Source of the DNA: Siniperca chuatsi
Taxonomy: Eukaryota; Chordata; Actinopteri; Centrarchiformes; Sinipercidae
Direction of reading: 5' to 3'
DNA length: 64,000 bases
Assembly: GCF_020085105.1 (NCBI RefSeq)
Contig: NC_058052.1
Location: forward strand, 28,928,233-28,992,232
In this document: in pieces, positions 1 to 34,392 of the stretch
Layout: every line of letters starts with the position of its first letter
How positions within the stretch are numbered: the stretch's first letter is position 1
Notes under the pieces: generated by a model
Database searches by the model: none
The model's input: the letters and a program-made list of their open reading frames with translations, nothing else
Told to the model about the DNA's origin: nothing
Position numbers and translations under genes: made by a program

Positions 1-846
1 AGAGCTTTGTAGGTGAGGAGAAGGATTTTAAATTCTATTCTGGATTTTACAGGGAGCCAGTGCAGAGAAGCTAATATTGGAGAGATATGATCTCTTTTCC
101 TAGTTCTTGTCAGTACACGTGCCGCAGCATTCTGGATCAACTGGAGAGTCTTAAGGGACTTATTCAAGCAGCCTGATAATAAGGAATTGCAATAGTCCAA
201 CCTAGAAGTAACAAATGCATGCACTAGTTTTTCGGCATCATTTTGAGACAGAATGTGACTGATTTTTGCAATGTTACGTAGGTGAAAGAAGGCAGTCCTT
301 GAAGTTTGTTTCATGTGGGAGTTAAAGGATAAATCCTGATCAAAGATAACTCAGAGGTTCCTTACGGTGCTGCTGGAGGGCAATGACATCTAGAGTAACT
401 ATATCTTTAGATAATGTGTCTCAGAGGTGTTTGAGGCCAAATACAATAACTTCAGTTTTGTCCGAGTTTAACATCAGAAAATTGCAGGTCATCCAGGTCT
501 TTATGTCCTTAAGGCATGCTTGAAGTTTAGCTAACTGGTTAGTTTCATCTGGCTTGTTCAAGAGATATAACTGGGTATCATCTGCATAGCAATGAAAGTT
601 TATGGAGTGTTTCCTAATAATATTATATAAAGAAATATATACAGTATATAAGGTGAATAGAATCGGTCCAAGCACAGAACCTTGTGGAACTCCGTGACTA
701 ACTTTAGCATGCACGGAGGACTCACCATTAACATGTACAAACTGAGATCGATCTGATACATAGGATTTAAACCAGCTTAGTGCGGTTCCTTTAATGCCAA
801 TTATATGTTCCACTCTCTGTAATAGGATGTGATGGTCAATGGTGTT
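1..846 (-). mobile_element. Truncated LINE (L2/CR1-like non-LTR retrotransposon), reverse-transcriptase C-terminal part
   Basis: Read on the minus strand, this segment encodes the later part of a non-LTR reverse transcriptase. Seen directly: a GVPQGSVLGP motif, the YADDTQLY catalytic box (minus-strand frame within 421-813), then, after a frame break near 420, LINE-type C-terminal text such as TSRLDYCNSLLSG and IQNAAARVL. These motifs are typical of L2/CR1/Rex1-like fish LINEs; the exact family is inferred. The reading frame is broken and the element is cut by the window edge on its 3' side. On its 5' side it stops at a TATG microsatellite, inside the region that normally reads F-D-T-I-D-H. 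It is a dead fragment. Confidence 0.8.
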
Positions 847-890
847 TTATGTATGTATGTATGTATGTATGTATGTATGTATGTATGTAT
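847..890. repeat. (TATG)n microsatellite at the junction of two LINE fragments
   Basis: About eleven perfect tetranucleotide copies lie exactly between the 5' truncation point of the minus-strand LINE and the 5' truncation point of the plus-strand LINE. Confidence 0.95.
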
Positions 891-2636
891 AGCACACACA
901 TGGATCACTGAATGCTTGGAGACGTACAACATCAACAGGACTCTAAGAGACTTCATTGCAAACTCGATGAGGCTGTGGAAAACCACCCTTGAGGCCAATG
1001 GCAAGCCACTTGCACAAGTATCCATCAAATGTGGCATATACCAAGGAGATGCTCTGTCCCCACTGCTGTTCTGCATAGGTCTGAACCCCCTCAGCCAAAT
1101 AATCAACAAGACTGGCTATGGATACCGACTCAGGAACGGGGCCACCATCAGTCACCTCCTCTACATGGATGACATCAAGCTGCATCAAGCTATACGCTAA
1201 GAGCGAGCGGGACATCGACTCACTGATCCACACCACCAGGATCTACAGCTCTGACGTTGGGATGTCATTCGGGCTTGAGAAGTGCAGTCGAATGGTGACA
1301 AAGAGAGGGAAGGTAGTCCACACAGAAGGGGTCTCACTCCCAGAAGGAACAATAGCAGACATTGAGGATGGTTACAAGTACCTTGGAATACCACAGGCAA
1401 ATGGCAACCTCGAAGAGGCAACAAGGAAGACGGCAACGGCCAAATACCTCCAACGAGTAAGGCAAGTCCTAAGAAGTCAGCTCAATGGCAAGAACAAGGC
1501 CCAGGCAATAAACAGCTACGCCCTGCCAGTGATCAGATACCCTGCGGGAATAATAAGGTGGCCAAAGGAAGAGATACAGACCACAGACGTTAAGACGCTC
1601 TCCTCACCATGCATGGAGGGTTCCATCCCAAATCCAGCACCCTGAGACTGTACGCTAGCCGTAAGGAAGGCGGCCGTGGACTAGTGAGTGTGAGAGCCAC
1701 TATCCAGGATGAAACATCCAATATCCACAAGTACATCCAAGATAAGGCCCCAACAGATGACGTGCTCAGGGAATGTCTCAGGCAATGGGGAACAGAGGAA
1801 GACGTGCTGGAGGAAGGACCATCATGGGAGGACAAACCCCTACACGGGATGTACCACCGAACATAACTGAAGTGGCTGATATCAAGAAGTCCTACCAATG
1901 GCTAGAGCGGGCTGGATTGAAGGACAGCACAGAGGCACTCATCATGGCTGCACAGGAGCAGGCCCTGAGCACCAGAGCAATAGAGGCCCAGATCTACCAC
2001 ACCAGACAAGACCCAAGGTGTAGGCTGTGCAAAGAGGCCCCTGAGACAATCCAGCACATAACTGCAGGGTGTAAGATGCTGGCAGGAAAAGCATACATGG
2101 AGCGCCATAACCAAGTAGCTGGCATAGTGTACAGGAACATCTGCACGGAGTATGGACTGGAAACCCCGAGGTCAAAGTGGGAAACACCTCCAAAGGTGGT
2201 AGAGAACGACCGAGCCAAGATCCTGTGGGACTTCCAGATCCAGACTGACAGAATGGTAATGGCGAACCAGCCTGACAAACAGCAGAGGAAAGCCGTTGTG
2301 GTTGATGTGGCGATACCAAGCGATGGCAACATCAGGAAAAAGTAACATGAGAAACCAGAGAAGTACCAAGGGCTCAGAGAAGAGCTGGAGAAGGCCTGGA
2401 AGGTGAAGGCGACTGTGGTGCCCGTGGTCATTGGAGCACTCGGGGCAGTGACCCCCAAACTGGAGGAGTGGCTACAGCAGATCCCTGGAAGAACACCAGA
2501 CATCTCGGTCCAGAAGAGCGCAGTACTGGGAACAGCAAAGATACTGCGCAGAACCCTCAAGCTCCCAGGCCTCTGGTAGAGGACCCGAGCTCGAAGGATG
2601 AGACCACCCATGGAGGGTGAAGGACAAAGTTTTTTT
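891..2636 (+). mobile_element. 5'-truncated R4/Dong-like LINE with reverse-transcriptase end and C-terminal endonuclease region
   Basis: The plus-strand frames, joined across several frameshifts, read as the second half of a non-LTR retrotransposon ORF. Seen: the RT segment with GIYQGDALSPLLFCIGLNPL (1036-1095) and an altered catalytic box LLYMDDIKL (1159-1185, then a frame change), a thumb region, a cysteine/histidine-rich motif with CRLC...H.T.GC (about 2014-2070), and a terminal region ending LRRTLKLPGLW before a stop near 2579. This order (RT, Cys/His finger, C-terminal restriction-like endonuclease) is that of the R4/Dong clade, which includes fish Rex6; that assignment is from family knowledge. 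Stops and frameshifts make it non-functional. A T-rich tail leads straight into a TA/TG microsatellite. Confidence 0.75.
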
Positions 2637-2641
2637 ATTTT

Positions 2642-2645
<4 letters not shown>

Positions 2646-2738
<93 letters not shown>

Positions 2739-2740
2739 AT
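2646..2740. repeat. (TA)n(TG)n compound microsatellite
   Basis: About 35 TA units followed by about 11 TG units, directly abutting the 3' tail of the R4/Dong-like element. Confidence 0.95.
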
Positions 2741-3279
2741 ATACAAACAAGCAAAAAATAAGAAATCAGGAAGGGGGCGAACACTTTTCCACACCACTGT
2801 ATACAGAATTTTAGAAATACTGAGATCATATATATTATTAAAGTACTAGAATCGGCCGAGTAAATTACACACCATGAGTAAGTTTTTATTTGTAGAATGT
2901 AAAAACCCCAAATTACCTGAAAAACACAGAGGACAAAGCCTCAGTGTCCTCAATAATAGCTACAGTCCTCTATAAGATACAAAAGAACTAAATAAACAAA
3001 ACATTACTATGCTACTAAATTACTAACTTATATAATAATATATAAAACCGTAAAATAAGTAAAATATTTCACTCCTACAGCACCACTCCAAACCTTTAAA
3101 GTTTTATTGCTGTATGCTTTTATTTTGAATGTTTCAACCGGATGTTTCTTTGTACCGGTTCTAGCTGGCTTGACACTAGCTTAAACAACCATAAAACTAC
3201 ACAAAATATCTCAAATAAACTGAAAATGAACATGTTTGAGATGTAATCTTGACTTTTTTTGCGTCTTTGTTTACATTTA
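2741..3279. other. AT-rich intergenic spacer upstream of glud1
   Basis: No gene or clear regulatory motif is visible. The first 60 bases (GGGGGCGAACACTTTTCCAC and the following CACTGTA) resemble the end of a common fish dispersed repeat. The rest is AT-rich unique-looking DNA. Confidence 0.5.
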
Positions 3280-3578
3280 GCGCCGCTTTCTGTGTCTCAC
3301 GGTCGCGTAAAAACACGTTTATAAACGGTTTCAAAGTGCTAAAGTTTAACTAGCGTTAGCCGGTCCGGCGCTGAGGTTAATGGTCTCGTGCCGTTCGGGG
3401 CTCGGTTTAACGCAGCCGCACGTGCACGCGCTGTCACGCAGCGGTGTAGTTTACAGGAAGGAGCGGCGGGAAGGCGGAGCCGCCGCTGCGGGACAAGTTT
3501 CTGTACCCCCCCGCTGCATTTCCTCGCCTTCTCCCACACTGTCTCTCCGGCTCGGTAAACTTCATTAAAAACCAGAAA
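3280..3578 (+). promoter_or_regulatory. glud1: CpG-rich promoter and 5' UTR of glud1
   Basis: Base composition changes sharply from AT-rich to CpG-rich at about 3280 and stays high through exon 1. An E-box CACGTG sits at 3419-3424. No TATA box is placed convincingly, which fits a housekeeping CpG-island promoter. The transcription start is not determinable from the sequence alone. Confidence 0.6.
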
Positions 3579-26790
<23,212 letters not shown>

Positions 26791-27057
26791 TCACCTCCGT
26801 CCGCCCGTCTGTCTGTTACCCGTCTGTCCTCCATCACCTCTGCAGGATTTCTTCGGTTCATTCCTTCCCTTCAACACGTCTGTTTACGTTCTTCTTCTCA
26901 CGCTAGACGAGAGGAAACCGCAGGAACTTCGGTTCTCAGCTTCAACGCGGCTGACGCTCCTCTGGATCTGCACATATCGAGAGAGACGACAGAAATATAC
27001 AGACAACAAGCCTTAATGCCACAGAGACACTTTGTCACCATTTGCCTCCAACACACC

Positions 27058-27967
27058 ATGTGGCCAAAACTATGTGGACACCCTCGTTCACAAACCTCAG
27101 TGTTGTTTTGGTCTGTTTTCCTGTTTTGGACTCGATCAGTCGATTGATTGATTAGTGTTTCCCTACCTGAGCGATCATTAAGCTCTTTTTCCACTAATAT
27201 TTGCTCTTTTTTTGTGAATTACTGGAGAGTTTCAGGTCTTTCAAAACATATTCAAACAAAGTTTCCAGTAGACGTCACAAGCCAAAACGGTCGTTGAATT
27301 AAAATTATTAACTAATTGTTTGTCAAATGTGAATATTTCCTCATTTCTTCGTCTTTCTCGATACTAAACTGAATCTCTTTGGGTTTTGGACTGTTGGTCG
27401 GACAAAGCAAGACATCTGAAAACATCGCGTCACTTCTCACTTCGGCTGCGACGAACAGTCGATTAATCTGACGATTATTATATAGATTAATCATGCAAGT
27501 CCATAAAATGTCAGAAAATAGCGAAACATGTCCGTCGCAGTTTCCCCAGAGTTAAAGGCGACGTCTTCAAGTGTCGCGTTTTGTCCGACCAGCAGTCCAG
27601 AACCCAAAGAGATTCAGCTCATAGTCATAAAAACCTGAAAATGTTCACATCTGAGAGGCTGGAAACTGAGAATTTTTGGTTTAAAAATGAAAAAACAATT
27701 AGTTGATTCTCCCAATAGTTAAAGATTAATTTTCTGTAATCTACTAATCCAGTAGTTCCCAGCATGTTTCCACCAGTTGTGACCAGTTCAACCAAAGACT
27801 CGTTTCCTTGTTTTGTTTGAATACTTTGTAAAAGGCTTGAAACGATCCAGTCAGCGATTTACAATAAAACAGAGAAAAGCTGCAAATCTTGACGCTGGAA
27901 GCAGAGAACAAACGATGAATAACTGAAACCAGAAGAGTGGAGGCTGTCCACATACTTTTGGCCACAT
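27058..27967. mobile_element. Non-autonomous Tc1/mariner-like element in the glud1 3' UTR
   Basis: Left end ATGTGGCCAAAACTATGTGG and ACA, right end TGTCCACATACTTTTGGCCA and CAT. These are inverted repeats of about 23 bp with one mismatch. There is no transposase frame inside. A second, palindromic fish repeat is nested within (arms at about 27355-27425 and 27555-27615). A solo end of the same family is at 31577-31605. Class assignment is an inference. Confidence 0.65.
27355..27620. repeat. Imperfect inverted repeat nested in the Tc1-like element
   Basis: GAATCTCTTTGGGTTTTGGA and CTGTTGGTCGGACAAAGC on the left match the reverse complement of GTTTTGTCCGACCAGCAGTC and CAGAACCCAAAGAGATTC on the right. 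Arms are about 60 bp with a 130-bp loop containing CGATTAATC text. Confidence 0.7.
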
Positions 27968-29739
27968 AGCGAACGCCGCGTCTACATGTTTGTCTCCAGG
28001 TCAAGAGCTCGTATCTTCTTTTTATATAATGCAGTGCACATGTGCCTCAGGACTTTAGCTTTAATATTTGCAGCCTTTGGAGTGTGAGTTATTTTTTTTA
28101 AAGGACCATTCTGGTGTTTTTGTGTGTTTTAATTCCAAATCAGATTTGACATTGATTGATTTCCTTCCTTCAGGCAGCCGCTGGTTTCACTTCATTTCTA
28201 TAAGAATCCACTTTGCAAAGACCTGAAACACAGCCTGCGTTTACTTTATTCTTTGTTAAATATGCTTTGATCCTTCCGCTACAGTAAGGTCTTAAAACAC
28301 TACACGTCTTTCAGCAGTGCAATCAAATATCTGACGTGAAAAACCTCCGTTAGCTTCTCCTGCTAGCAGAGACACTTAGCTGCTCGTTTAGCTTGTCTGC
28401 AGTTAACGGGCGACATAAAGTTTCATTTTTTTCCCGCTCAGGTCACGACACAGTCGCAGCTAATGCTAATGCTAATCTTTGCAGTTAAACTAAGCAGCAC
28501 CGCGCCCCGTGGCGGGACTGCGGACTCGTTACAGGCCGTTCTGTATCGGACACGAGTCTAATTAAAGTACAAACTCCTTTTTTTTTTTTTTTTTTTTGTT
28601 TACAAAGGACGTATCATGTATGAACAAAAACTTTCTCTATGTAATTCTGCAAACACAATGCGGAGTTTACGCGCTGCTAACTCGTGTCCCGGCCCCCGGG
28701 GGCCACAGACTGGTCAACAGACGCACAGACCGAAGCTTCAGCCGGCTGTAAACTGCAGCTCGCAGGGGAAGCTGTTCGCTGAACTGGTGTTTTTGTTTTT
28801 TGTGATTTTTTTCAGCGACGCCACAGAGAATATCGAGACCTGATTTATCACTGAAGCGTCGTCTCTCAGGGTGGGGAGCTGGGGGTTACATGCTGTATGT
28901 GGGGGGAGAGTTAAAACAAACTGTATTTTCTGTCCATCAGCCCTGATTTAAACTGCTCTGGGAGTCTGTGTGCGGGAGTTTTTATGCCTTTTTGTTAAAA
29001 CGAAATATTAAAGCAAAACAAAGTCACGTGTGTTAGTGTTTGTTTCTTCTTTTTAAAGCTTTACTCGGGTTTAACTTCTCACCTGGCCGCAGTGATGTAC
29101 AGGTGTACCCCAGGACACTGTGACATCACTGCTGGGTGCGGTTACAGGTGCGACGCCTCTGACGGCAGCCAATCACAGAGGGGAAGCAGACGGACGCTGC
29201 TGTTCACACTCTTTGATCTGACACGCTTTGTCAAAATGAGATTCATAATTAGGACTTTATTAATCATGTATCTTGTGTTATTGTGCTTCAGAATATTTTA
29301 AGTTTGTGAATATTTCGAAATCCAAAGTCATAATTTTGACACAGTAAGTTTAAATTCTGAGTGAAGTCAACTCTGAGATACTACGACATAAACAGATCTC
29401 ATAATGTTGACTAACTATGAGCATTTCTGTTTTTGTCGTGACATTTGATCCATTTTTCTCTCCTGGCCAGACTCTGCTTCTCATTAATCACTTTTAAACT
29501 AATAGGCTCAGATATTTCTTGGGGTTTTTATTAGACTTAATTGATAATGAACAGCTTCACAGTAGTTTTATAATTTAATCATCAGTTAAACAGATGCTGA
29601 AACTCTTCTGATTTTACTTCAGTCATAAAACAAATAATAAAACAAATAATAATTCAGCCTTGTGTGATTTTTGTGTGTTATTTGTATTTTTAGTGCTTTT
29701 TTTTCCTGTTTTTGTCTCGTGGGCTTCCGTGTCACTCAG

Positions 29740-29925
29740 ATGGGCGGGGCTCTGCTCCTCCTCCCACCAATCAGCGGGCTGCATTTGCCACGTGGCGCCG
29801 GAATTCCCCTCCAGCTGCGGGGCTTTCCACTCTTGACTGACAGGCTGCGGGTTACCACGACAACGCGCCTTGGTGCGCGAGGCTCCCAGAGGACAGCGGG
29901 GATCACGGCTTCCGGTTAAGAGTGT
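29740..29925 (+). promoter_or_regulatory. CpG-rich promoter-like segment, candidate distal nfkb2 promoter
   Basis: A compact GC- and CpG-rich island in AT-rich DNA. It holds a GC box (GGGCGGGGC near 29741), a CCAAT box (29766-29770), an E-box CACGTG (29789-29794), and two consensus kappaB decamers: GGAATTCCCC at 29800-29809 (minus-strand GGGGAATTCC) and GGGGCTTTCC at 29819-29828. The order is typical of a core promoter reading +. It lies 5 kb before the nfkb2 start codon, so an alternative first exon of nfkb2 is the simplest reading, but no transcript is shown. Confidence 0.45.
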
Positions 29926-30239
29926 TGACCTTCAAATTAAAAGCGTTTATTTTCGGAACTACTGCAGTAAACAGAGAAATTCAATTACCTAAAAATGAAA
30001 TGCTTTACTTTAATACGCTGAAAATAAGACATTTAAGGGAAAAAATACAACTTTTTTTGTATTTGTAACTTACAGCACATTACTGACTTCATATAAGCAG
30101 CTTTTATTTCCAACCAGTTACCTGACAAAAGTACAAAAACCGACAGAACTAAAAAAAAAAACACTACAAAAGCTACGAAGTGCAAATATCAGACTAAAAC
30201 TAAAACTAATAAAGTAGGAGCAGAAATAAATGTCGTTTC

Positions 30240-30357
30240 CCCTCCAGCTAGTTTTATTTTGAAAAGCACAGACAGGAAGTAGTCTGAGGTGTATTGCTGC
30301 TGTTCTGACGTTTGATCCAGTTGGGAGTTTTGTCATTTTTCGGGGACAGACAGACAG
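30240..30357 (+). other. Possible non-coding exon ending in a strong splice donor
   Basis: GACAGACAGACAG|GTAAGA at 30345-30363 is a consensus 5' splice site with no coding frame upstream. It may be a 5' UTR exon of nfkb2 or a chance match. Confidence 0.25.
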
Positions 30358-30830
30358 GTAAGACTCACCTTTAAACGCACTTATTCTAACACAGACCGCC
30401 GCTGATCGATAACTCATCGATAACTCATCGATAACTCCGAGCGGGATCTGTTTTCAGTGTTTGCAGGTTCGACCCGTTAGTTTCAGCTTCAGTTAAGATG
30501 TTTGTGCCTCACGTTCAGAGGATGCTTTATTACTCAACACATCAGATGCTTTTTATTATTTGTTTTTCATATTTATATTCTTTGTTTTCTGCAGGAAGTT
30601 TTCTTATTATTTCTGGATAAATCCTCGAAGGTGGTCGAACTAATCCAGGTTCGCGTCTTCACCTGGATCAGTCGGTCACCTGAGCGCAGGATTTCTGTGA
30701 TTGAACGGACCTTCACCTGAACGTAAGGAGCCGCCTTTTTAAAAAGTTTAAAAACTACAAAAATATTCAATTAAAGGACCCGTTTTCAGCCTGACGTCAT
30801 TTATAAACTAACAGTGGCTACTCAAAACTC

Positions 30831-31001
30831 AAGGTCCACTTACTAGCTTTATGTGGAGCTTTCAGCTGCAGATGGATCTGTTTACATGCAAGCTCATTGG
30901 CTGTTATGAAAACCCCCTTGATGACTGAGCAAACTACATCCACTGATGAAGACCATGAGATGCGGTTGAAAAGCTTCAGAAAAAGCTAGTAAGTGGACCT
31001 T
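30831..31001. mobile_element. 171-bp MITE with perfect 19-bp terminal inverted repeats
   Basis: Left AAGGTCCACTTACTAGCTT (30831-30849) is the exact reverse complement of 30983-31001. The interior has no open frame of note. A half copy with the same end (AAAGGTCCACTTACTGGCTT) is in nfkb2 intron 9 near 46755. Confidence 0.8.
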
Positions 31002-31059
31002 TTAGTTGGGATCGATTGAGCAAAACTCCAAAGAGATTCGTCCTCAGGGGAGCAGGATA

Positions 31060-31172
31060 CGCGGCTCAGGATAAGCTAGGCTAACAGTTTCCCCCCTGCT
31101 TTCAGTCTCTGTGCTAAGCTAGGCTAACAGTTTCCCCCTGCTTTCAGTCTTTGTGCTAAGCTAGGCTAACCA
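31060..31172. repeat. Tandem pair of GCTAAGCTAGGCTAAC repeat
   Basis: The block GCTAGGCTAACAGTTTCCCC to CTTTCAGTCT..GTGCTAA occurs twice in tandem and a third time in part. A similar block is at 34010-34065. It is a familiar fish dispersed repeat. Confidence 0.6.
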
Positions 31173-31917
31173 CAGAGGTGAAGCACGTGACTCTGAGGGA
31201 GTCGGGGAACAGAAGCAGCAGCTTGTTGTTTGTTCAGTCGGGCTGGAAGTTGAGGATTGTCCCCAAGTAATCACCGGGGAGGAGGAGGAGGAGGAGGAGG
31301 AAGAGTGGAAATTCCCACTGATGTATTTAGATATGACTCCATCACACACACACACACACACACACTCTCTGAGCTGTGAGTGGTGATTAACTCCTGATTT
31401 GGCGTCTGCAGGAAAATCCTAGAAGGAGGAAGAGCAGATCAGCCTCCTCCTGCAGGGAGCCTTCATCGCCTTCATCGCCTTCATCATCATGGCCGGAGCC
31501 CTGAGGTACGTCTTCTGTGTTAAAGGCGGAGGAGCGTTTGTGAAGATCTGATGTCTTCGCTCTGGTGAGTCCGGGTGTCCACATATTTGTGGCCATGCAG
31601 TGCAATCTGGAAGGCTGCTGGTTTTTAGTGACGTCACATATTAAAGCTCCCGGACGAGCGTTTACGTTCAGAACTGAATCCATCTCCATCCTCCATAAAA
31701 CATTTGCAAAGTCGGGTTTTCTTTGAAAAAAAAAAACCCAACAAAAGCGAAACCTGCATCGTCTTCCTCTTCGCCGCCGTTGCTGCGCATCTTGTCGCGT
31801 TAGCGCCACCTGCAGGTGTGAAACGAACGTCAGCAACGATGGACAAACCCTGCAGAGCTGTGAAAACTAACTTTTAAAGAGTCTGACGGCTGCTGTGTCT
31901 CCAGAGGTCTGCGCGCA

Positions 31918-31950
31918 GGTTCAGGTTCAGGTTCAGGTTCAGGTTCAGAC
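31918..31950. repeat. (GTTCAG)n short tandem repeat
   Basis: About five hexamer copies. No coding context. Confidence 0.85.
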
Positions 31951-33419
31951 TGTGTCGAGAGGTGTCTCTCAGGTGTGTTTGCTGTGCACAGGTGAGATAA
32001 TATGGACTAAATAATAACATTATTATCAGACACGAAGTGAAACATGCAGAGCAGAAGCTCAGATAGAAGAAGACATGCAGGCAGGTACATGAGGACAGAC
32101 TGAGGGCAGTAAGGTGCCATTGAGTGTTAGTGCTGACGGAGCTAATGAACCATTTCTTTACACGAGCGCCAAAACAGCCGTGTGTGCGAACTGATCTGAC
32201 GTAGAGACGTCCCGAAGACGGTCTGAGGTTTTGGTTTTGTTAAATGTTTCCTGCGTAACGTTAACGTTAGAAGAACAGCTCGGCTCCGCTTGACAGCAGA
32301 AGACGCTTGAAGACGGTCTCGCCTGCCCTCCTACGTCGCGTCGGCGTGGATCTGCCGTGAGTCCAACAGCCACGCGGCGACGCGTCGAAGTCATTTGTCG
32401 GTCCGAAGCGCGGTGGCTCTCCGTTTCATGTCACTGGGACTGAACCTCTTCGGGTTTCAGACCGTAGATCAAAGTAGATCGAGTAGAAAATAATAAATGA
32501 TCTGTAGATGAATGGACAATGAAAGACCTGGTAGACTTGGTGGAGTTCTAGTTAACCCTCTCGGTACCGCAGACAGGGAGGAGGCAGACCGCGGATCAGC
32601 TGACGGCCTCCTGCCTGAAAGTGCGTTGTGAAAACCAGCAAATGCTGACCAACGCTGTGACTGTTGGCAGCACGGTGCTGAGAAGGATCAGGACCTGGGA
32701 CCAGCAGGGACCTGCAGGGACCTGCAGGGCCCTTCACAGGAGGGAAGGTGTTCGATCATGACTGTCTCAAACAGTCATGAAGGCGTGGTTAAGACTGTAA
32801 CCACAAAACTGCAACATCCACGGTTCGAGAGCAGCTGGGAGCCTCGGTTGCGTCTCGTCCCCCCCACTTCCTGTCTGCGTCTCCTCTGTAAGCTGTCCAC
32901 TCCCTGTAACTTCGCACCATGAGCTCATGTTGAGTTATTTTTCTTCAGAATCAAACTAAATCCAGTCCGTTGCTATGGTTACAGTGCAAACAGCTGATTA
33001 CGCTCTAACCGGACGCGGAGCTTTAACGTGCGACGGACTGCTGTCAGGTTATTCTTGAGCAAACGATCCCAACGCCTCCTCCAGCTCTGTAAAGTACCGC
33101 TGACATGCAAAGTGATGGTTTTTCTGAGAAGCCTGGTTTGAAATAAAGAGAGGGAAGAGCAGTTCTTCTTCTTTGTTGGTGTCAACATGCAGAGGGGTGG
33201 GTTTGGTCACTTTCACTCAGGTGTTGTGGGGGAGTTTGTGGCGGAGTCAGAGCAGGTTAATAGAAACTGGCTGACCTGTTTCAGGGAAACAGAAAAGTAA
33301 AATCACCTCAGTGGATTCCTGCAGAGGTTAGAGGTCACACAGAAATACCCCGAACCCCAAACTTCCCCCTCGGGTTTTCTCTCCTCTGCCTGCCTCGCTC
33401 TTACTGTACCTGCTGTGGG
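31951..33419. other. Intergenic or 5' intronic DNA without recognised features
   Basis: No exon with good splice sites and no complete element is recognised. Short open frames here have no conserved motifs. Confidence 0.4.
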
Positions 33420-33682
33420 TTTATGTTAATGAGGATCGTCTCGATCTGATTGGCTGCTGTCGTCGAGGGGGCCGTCCCTTCCGCCGGGGACTGGGTTGAA
33501 GTTGGGAGAAAGAGACGAATCAGATCAGATTTGAGTCAGATTCTGCCGCGAGGCGCGCTTTTCTGATGTCGTAGAGCCGAGGAGAGACAGGAAGTCAAAC
33601 TGACGAACCAGAAACCACCAGAAAGACAGAAAGACGAGCAAAGAGGAAGTAAAGACAGGCTGGAGGTCTGAACATGAAACAT
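33420..33682 (+). promoter_or_regulatory. nfkb2: Second promoter/first-exon candidate for nfkb2
   Basis: A CpG-enriched stretch with an inverted CCAAT box (GATTGGCTG near 33448), purine-rich leader sequence, and a possible donor CATCAG|GTTTGT at about 33682. Human NFKB2 is known to use more than one first exon. Use here is inferred only. Confidence 0.35.
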
Positions 33683-34392
33683 CAGGTTTGTCTCTGTCTG
33701 CTTTAACTCTTCTGCAGTCTGGTCTCGAGTTGTTTCTGTTGAGATTTATTTAACAATTTCTCTTTTCATTTGTTAATTTGTCTTTTAGTCTACAAAATGT
33801 CAGAAATAATCCCAGATGTCACTAGCTAGCAGCTCTGCAGTGCTTTGAGCTAAATGCTAACACCAGCATGCTATGTTTAGGTGTTAAATTTAAAGATATA
33901 ATTTGTTTTCTGTATAAAAAACAAACATAAAACCACGTGTAGTTTTTCCACTTAGTTTTTTCAGCTTTAGAGCTTCTGGTAGGCGGATTTTATTAGCTTT
34001 GCACAGAGCCATGCTAGCCGTTTCCCCCTGTTTCCAGTCTTTATGCTAAGCTAAGCTAAGCAGCTGCTGGCTGTAGCTTCATATTTACCGTGCAGACACG
34101 AGAGCGGTATCCGTCTGAACATCTGACTCTCAGGAAGAAAACAAATGTTTTTCCTAAAATGTCAAACTCTTTCCAAAGTTTTCTGGACTTTATTTTGGTT
34201 GCATGGAAGCACTTCCTGTCAGCAGAGGACAGTTCTTATTTTCTTTGTGTCTTTTTCTGTCCGGGTCTTTAAAGCTTTCCTGGCTCCCTTCATAGAAAAC
34301 CTTTGCTCCTCAGCGTACTATCAGCTGCAGCACGGTGACATCATCATCAGTAGCCACGCCCCCCCCCCCTTCAGAGCTGATCTGGAATTCTG

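Larger units (their letters stand above)
26791..29012 (+). other. glud1: Probable glud1 3' UTR with poly(A) signal
   Basis: No further coding exon follows the stop. An ATTAAA at 29007-29012 is followed by a GT-rich stretch (GTGTGTTAGTGTTTGTTTC), a good polyadenylation context. It would give a 3' UTR of about 2.2 kb. The UTR contains a Tc1-like inverted-repeat element (27058-27967). An earlier site cannot be excluded. Confidence 0.5.

Noticed and set aside
1994..2849. Minus- and plus-strand frames of up to 267 codons around the TA/TG tract
   Set aside because: They are shadows of the retrotransposon on the opposite strand plus poly(IY) from the microsatellite.
28616..28843. 75-codon open frame starting MYEQKLSLCN downstream of glud1
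   Set aside because: No motif, no splice context. It lies within the probable 3' UTR and ends in AT-rich sequence.
29671..29919. 82-codon open frame over the CpG-rich island
   Set aside because: The frame is explained by GC-rich promoter sequence and has no conserved motif. The promoter reading fits better.
31387..31846. 149-codon minus-strand frame rich in Arg and Asp/Glu
   Set aside because: It spans a solo inverted-repeat end and simple GAT repeats, with no recognisable domain or splice support.
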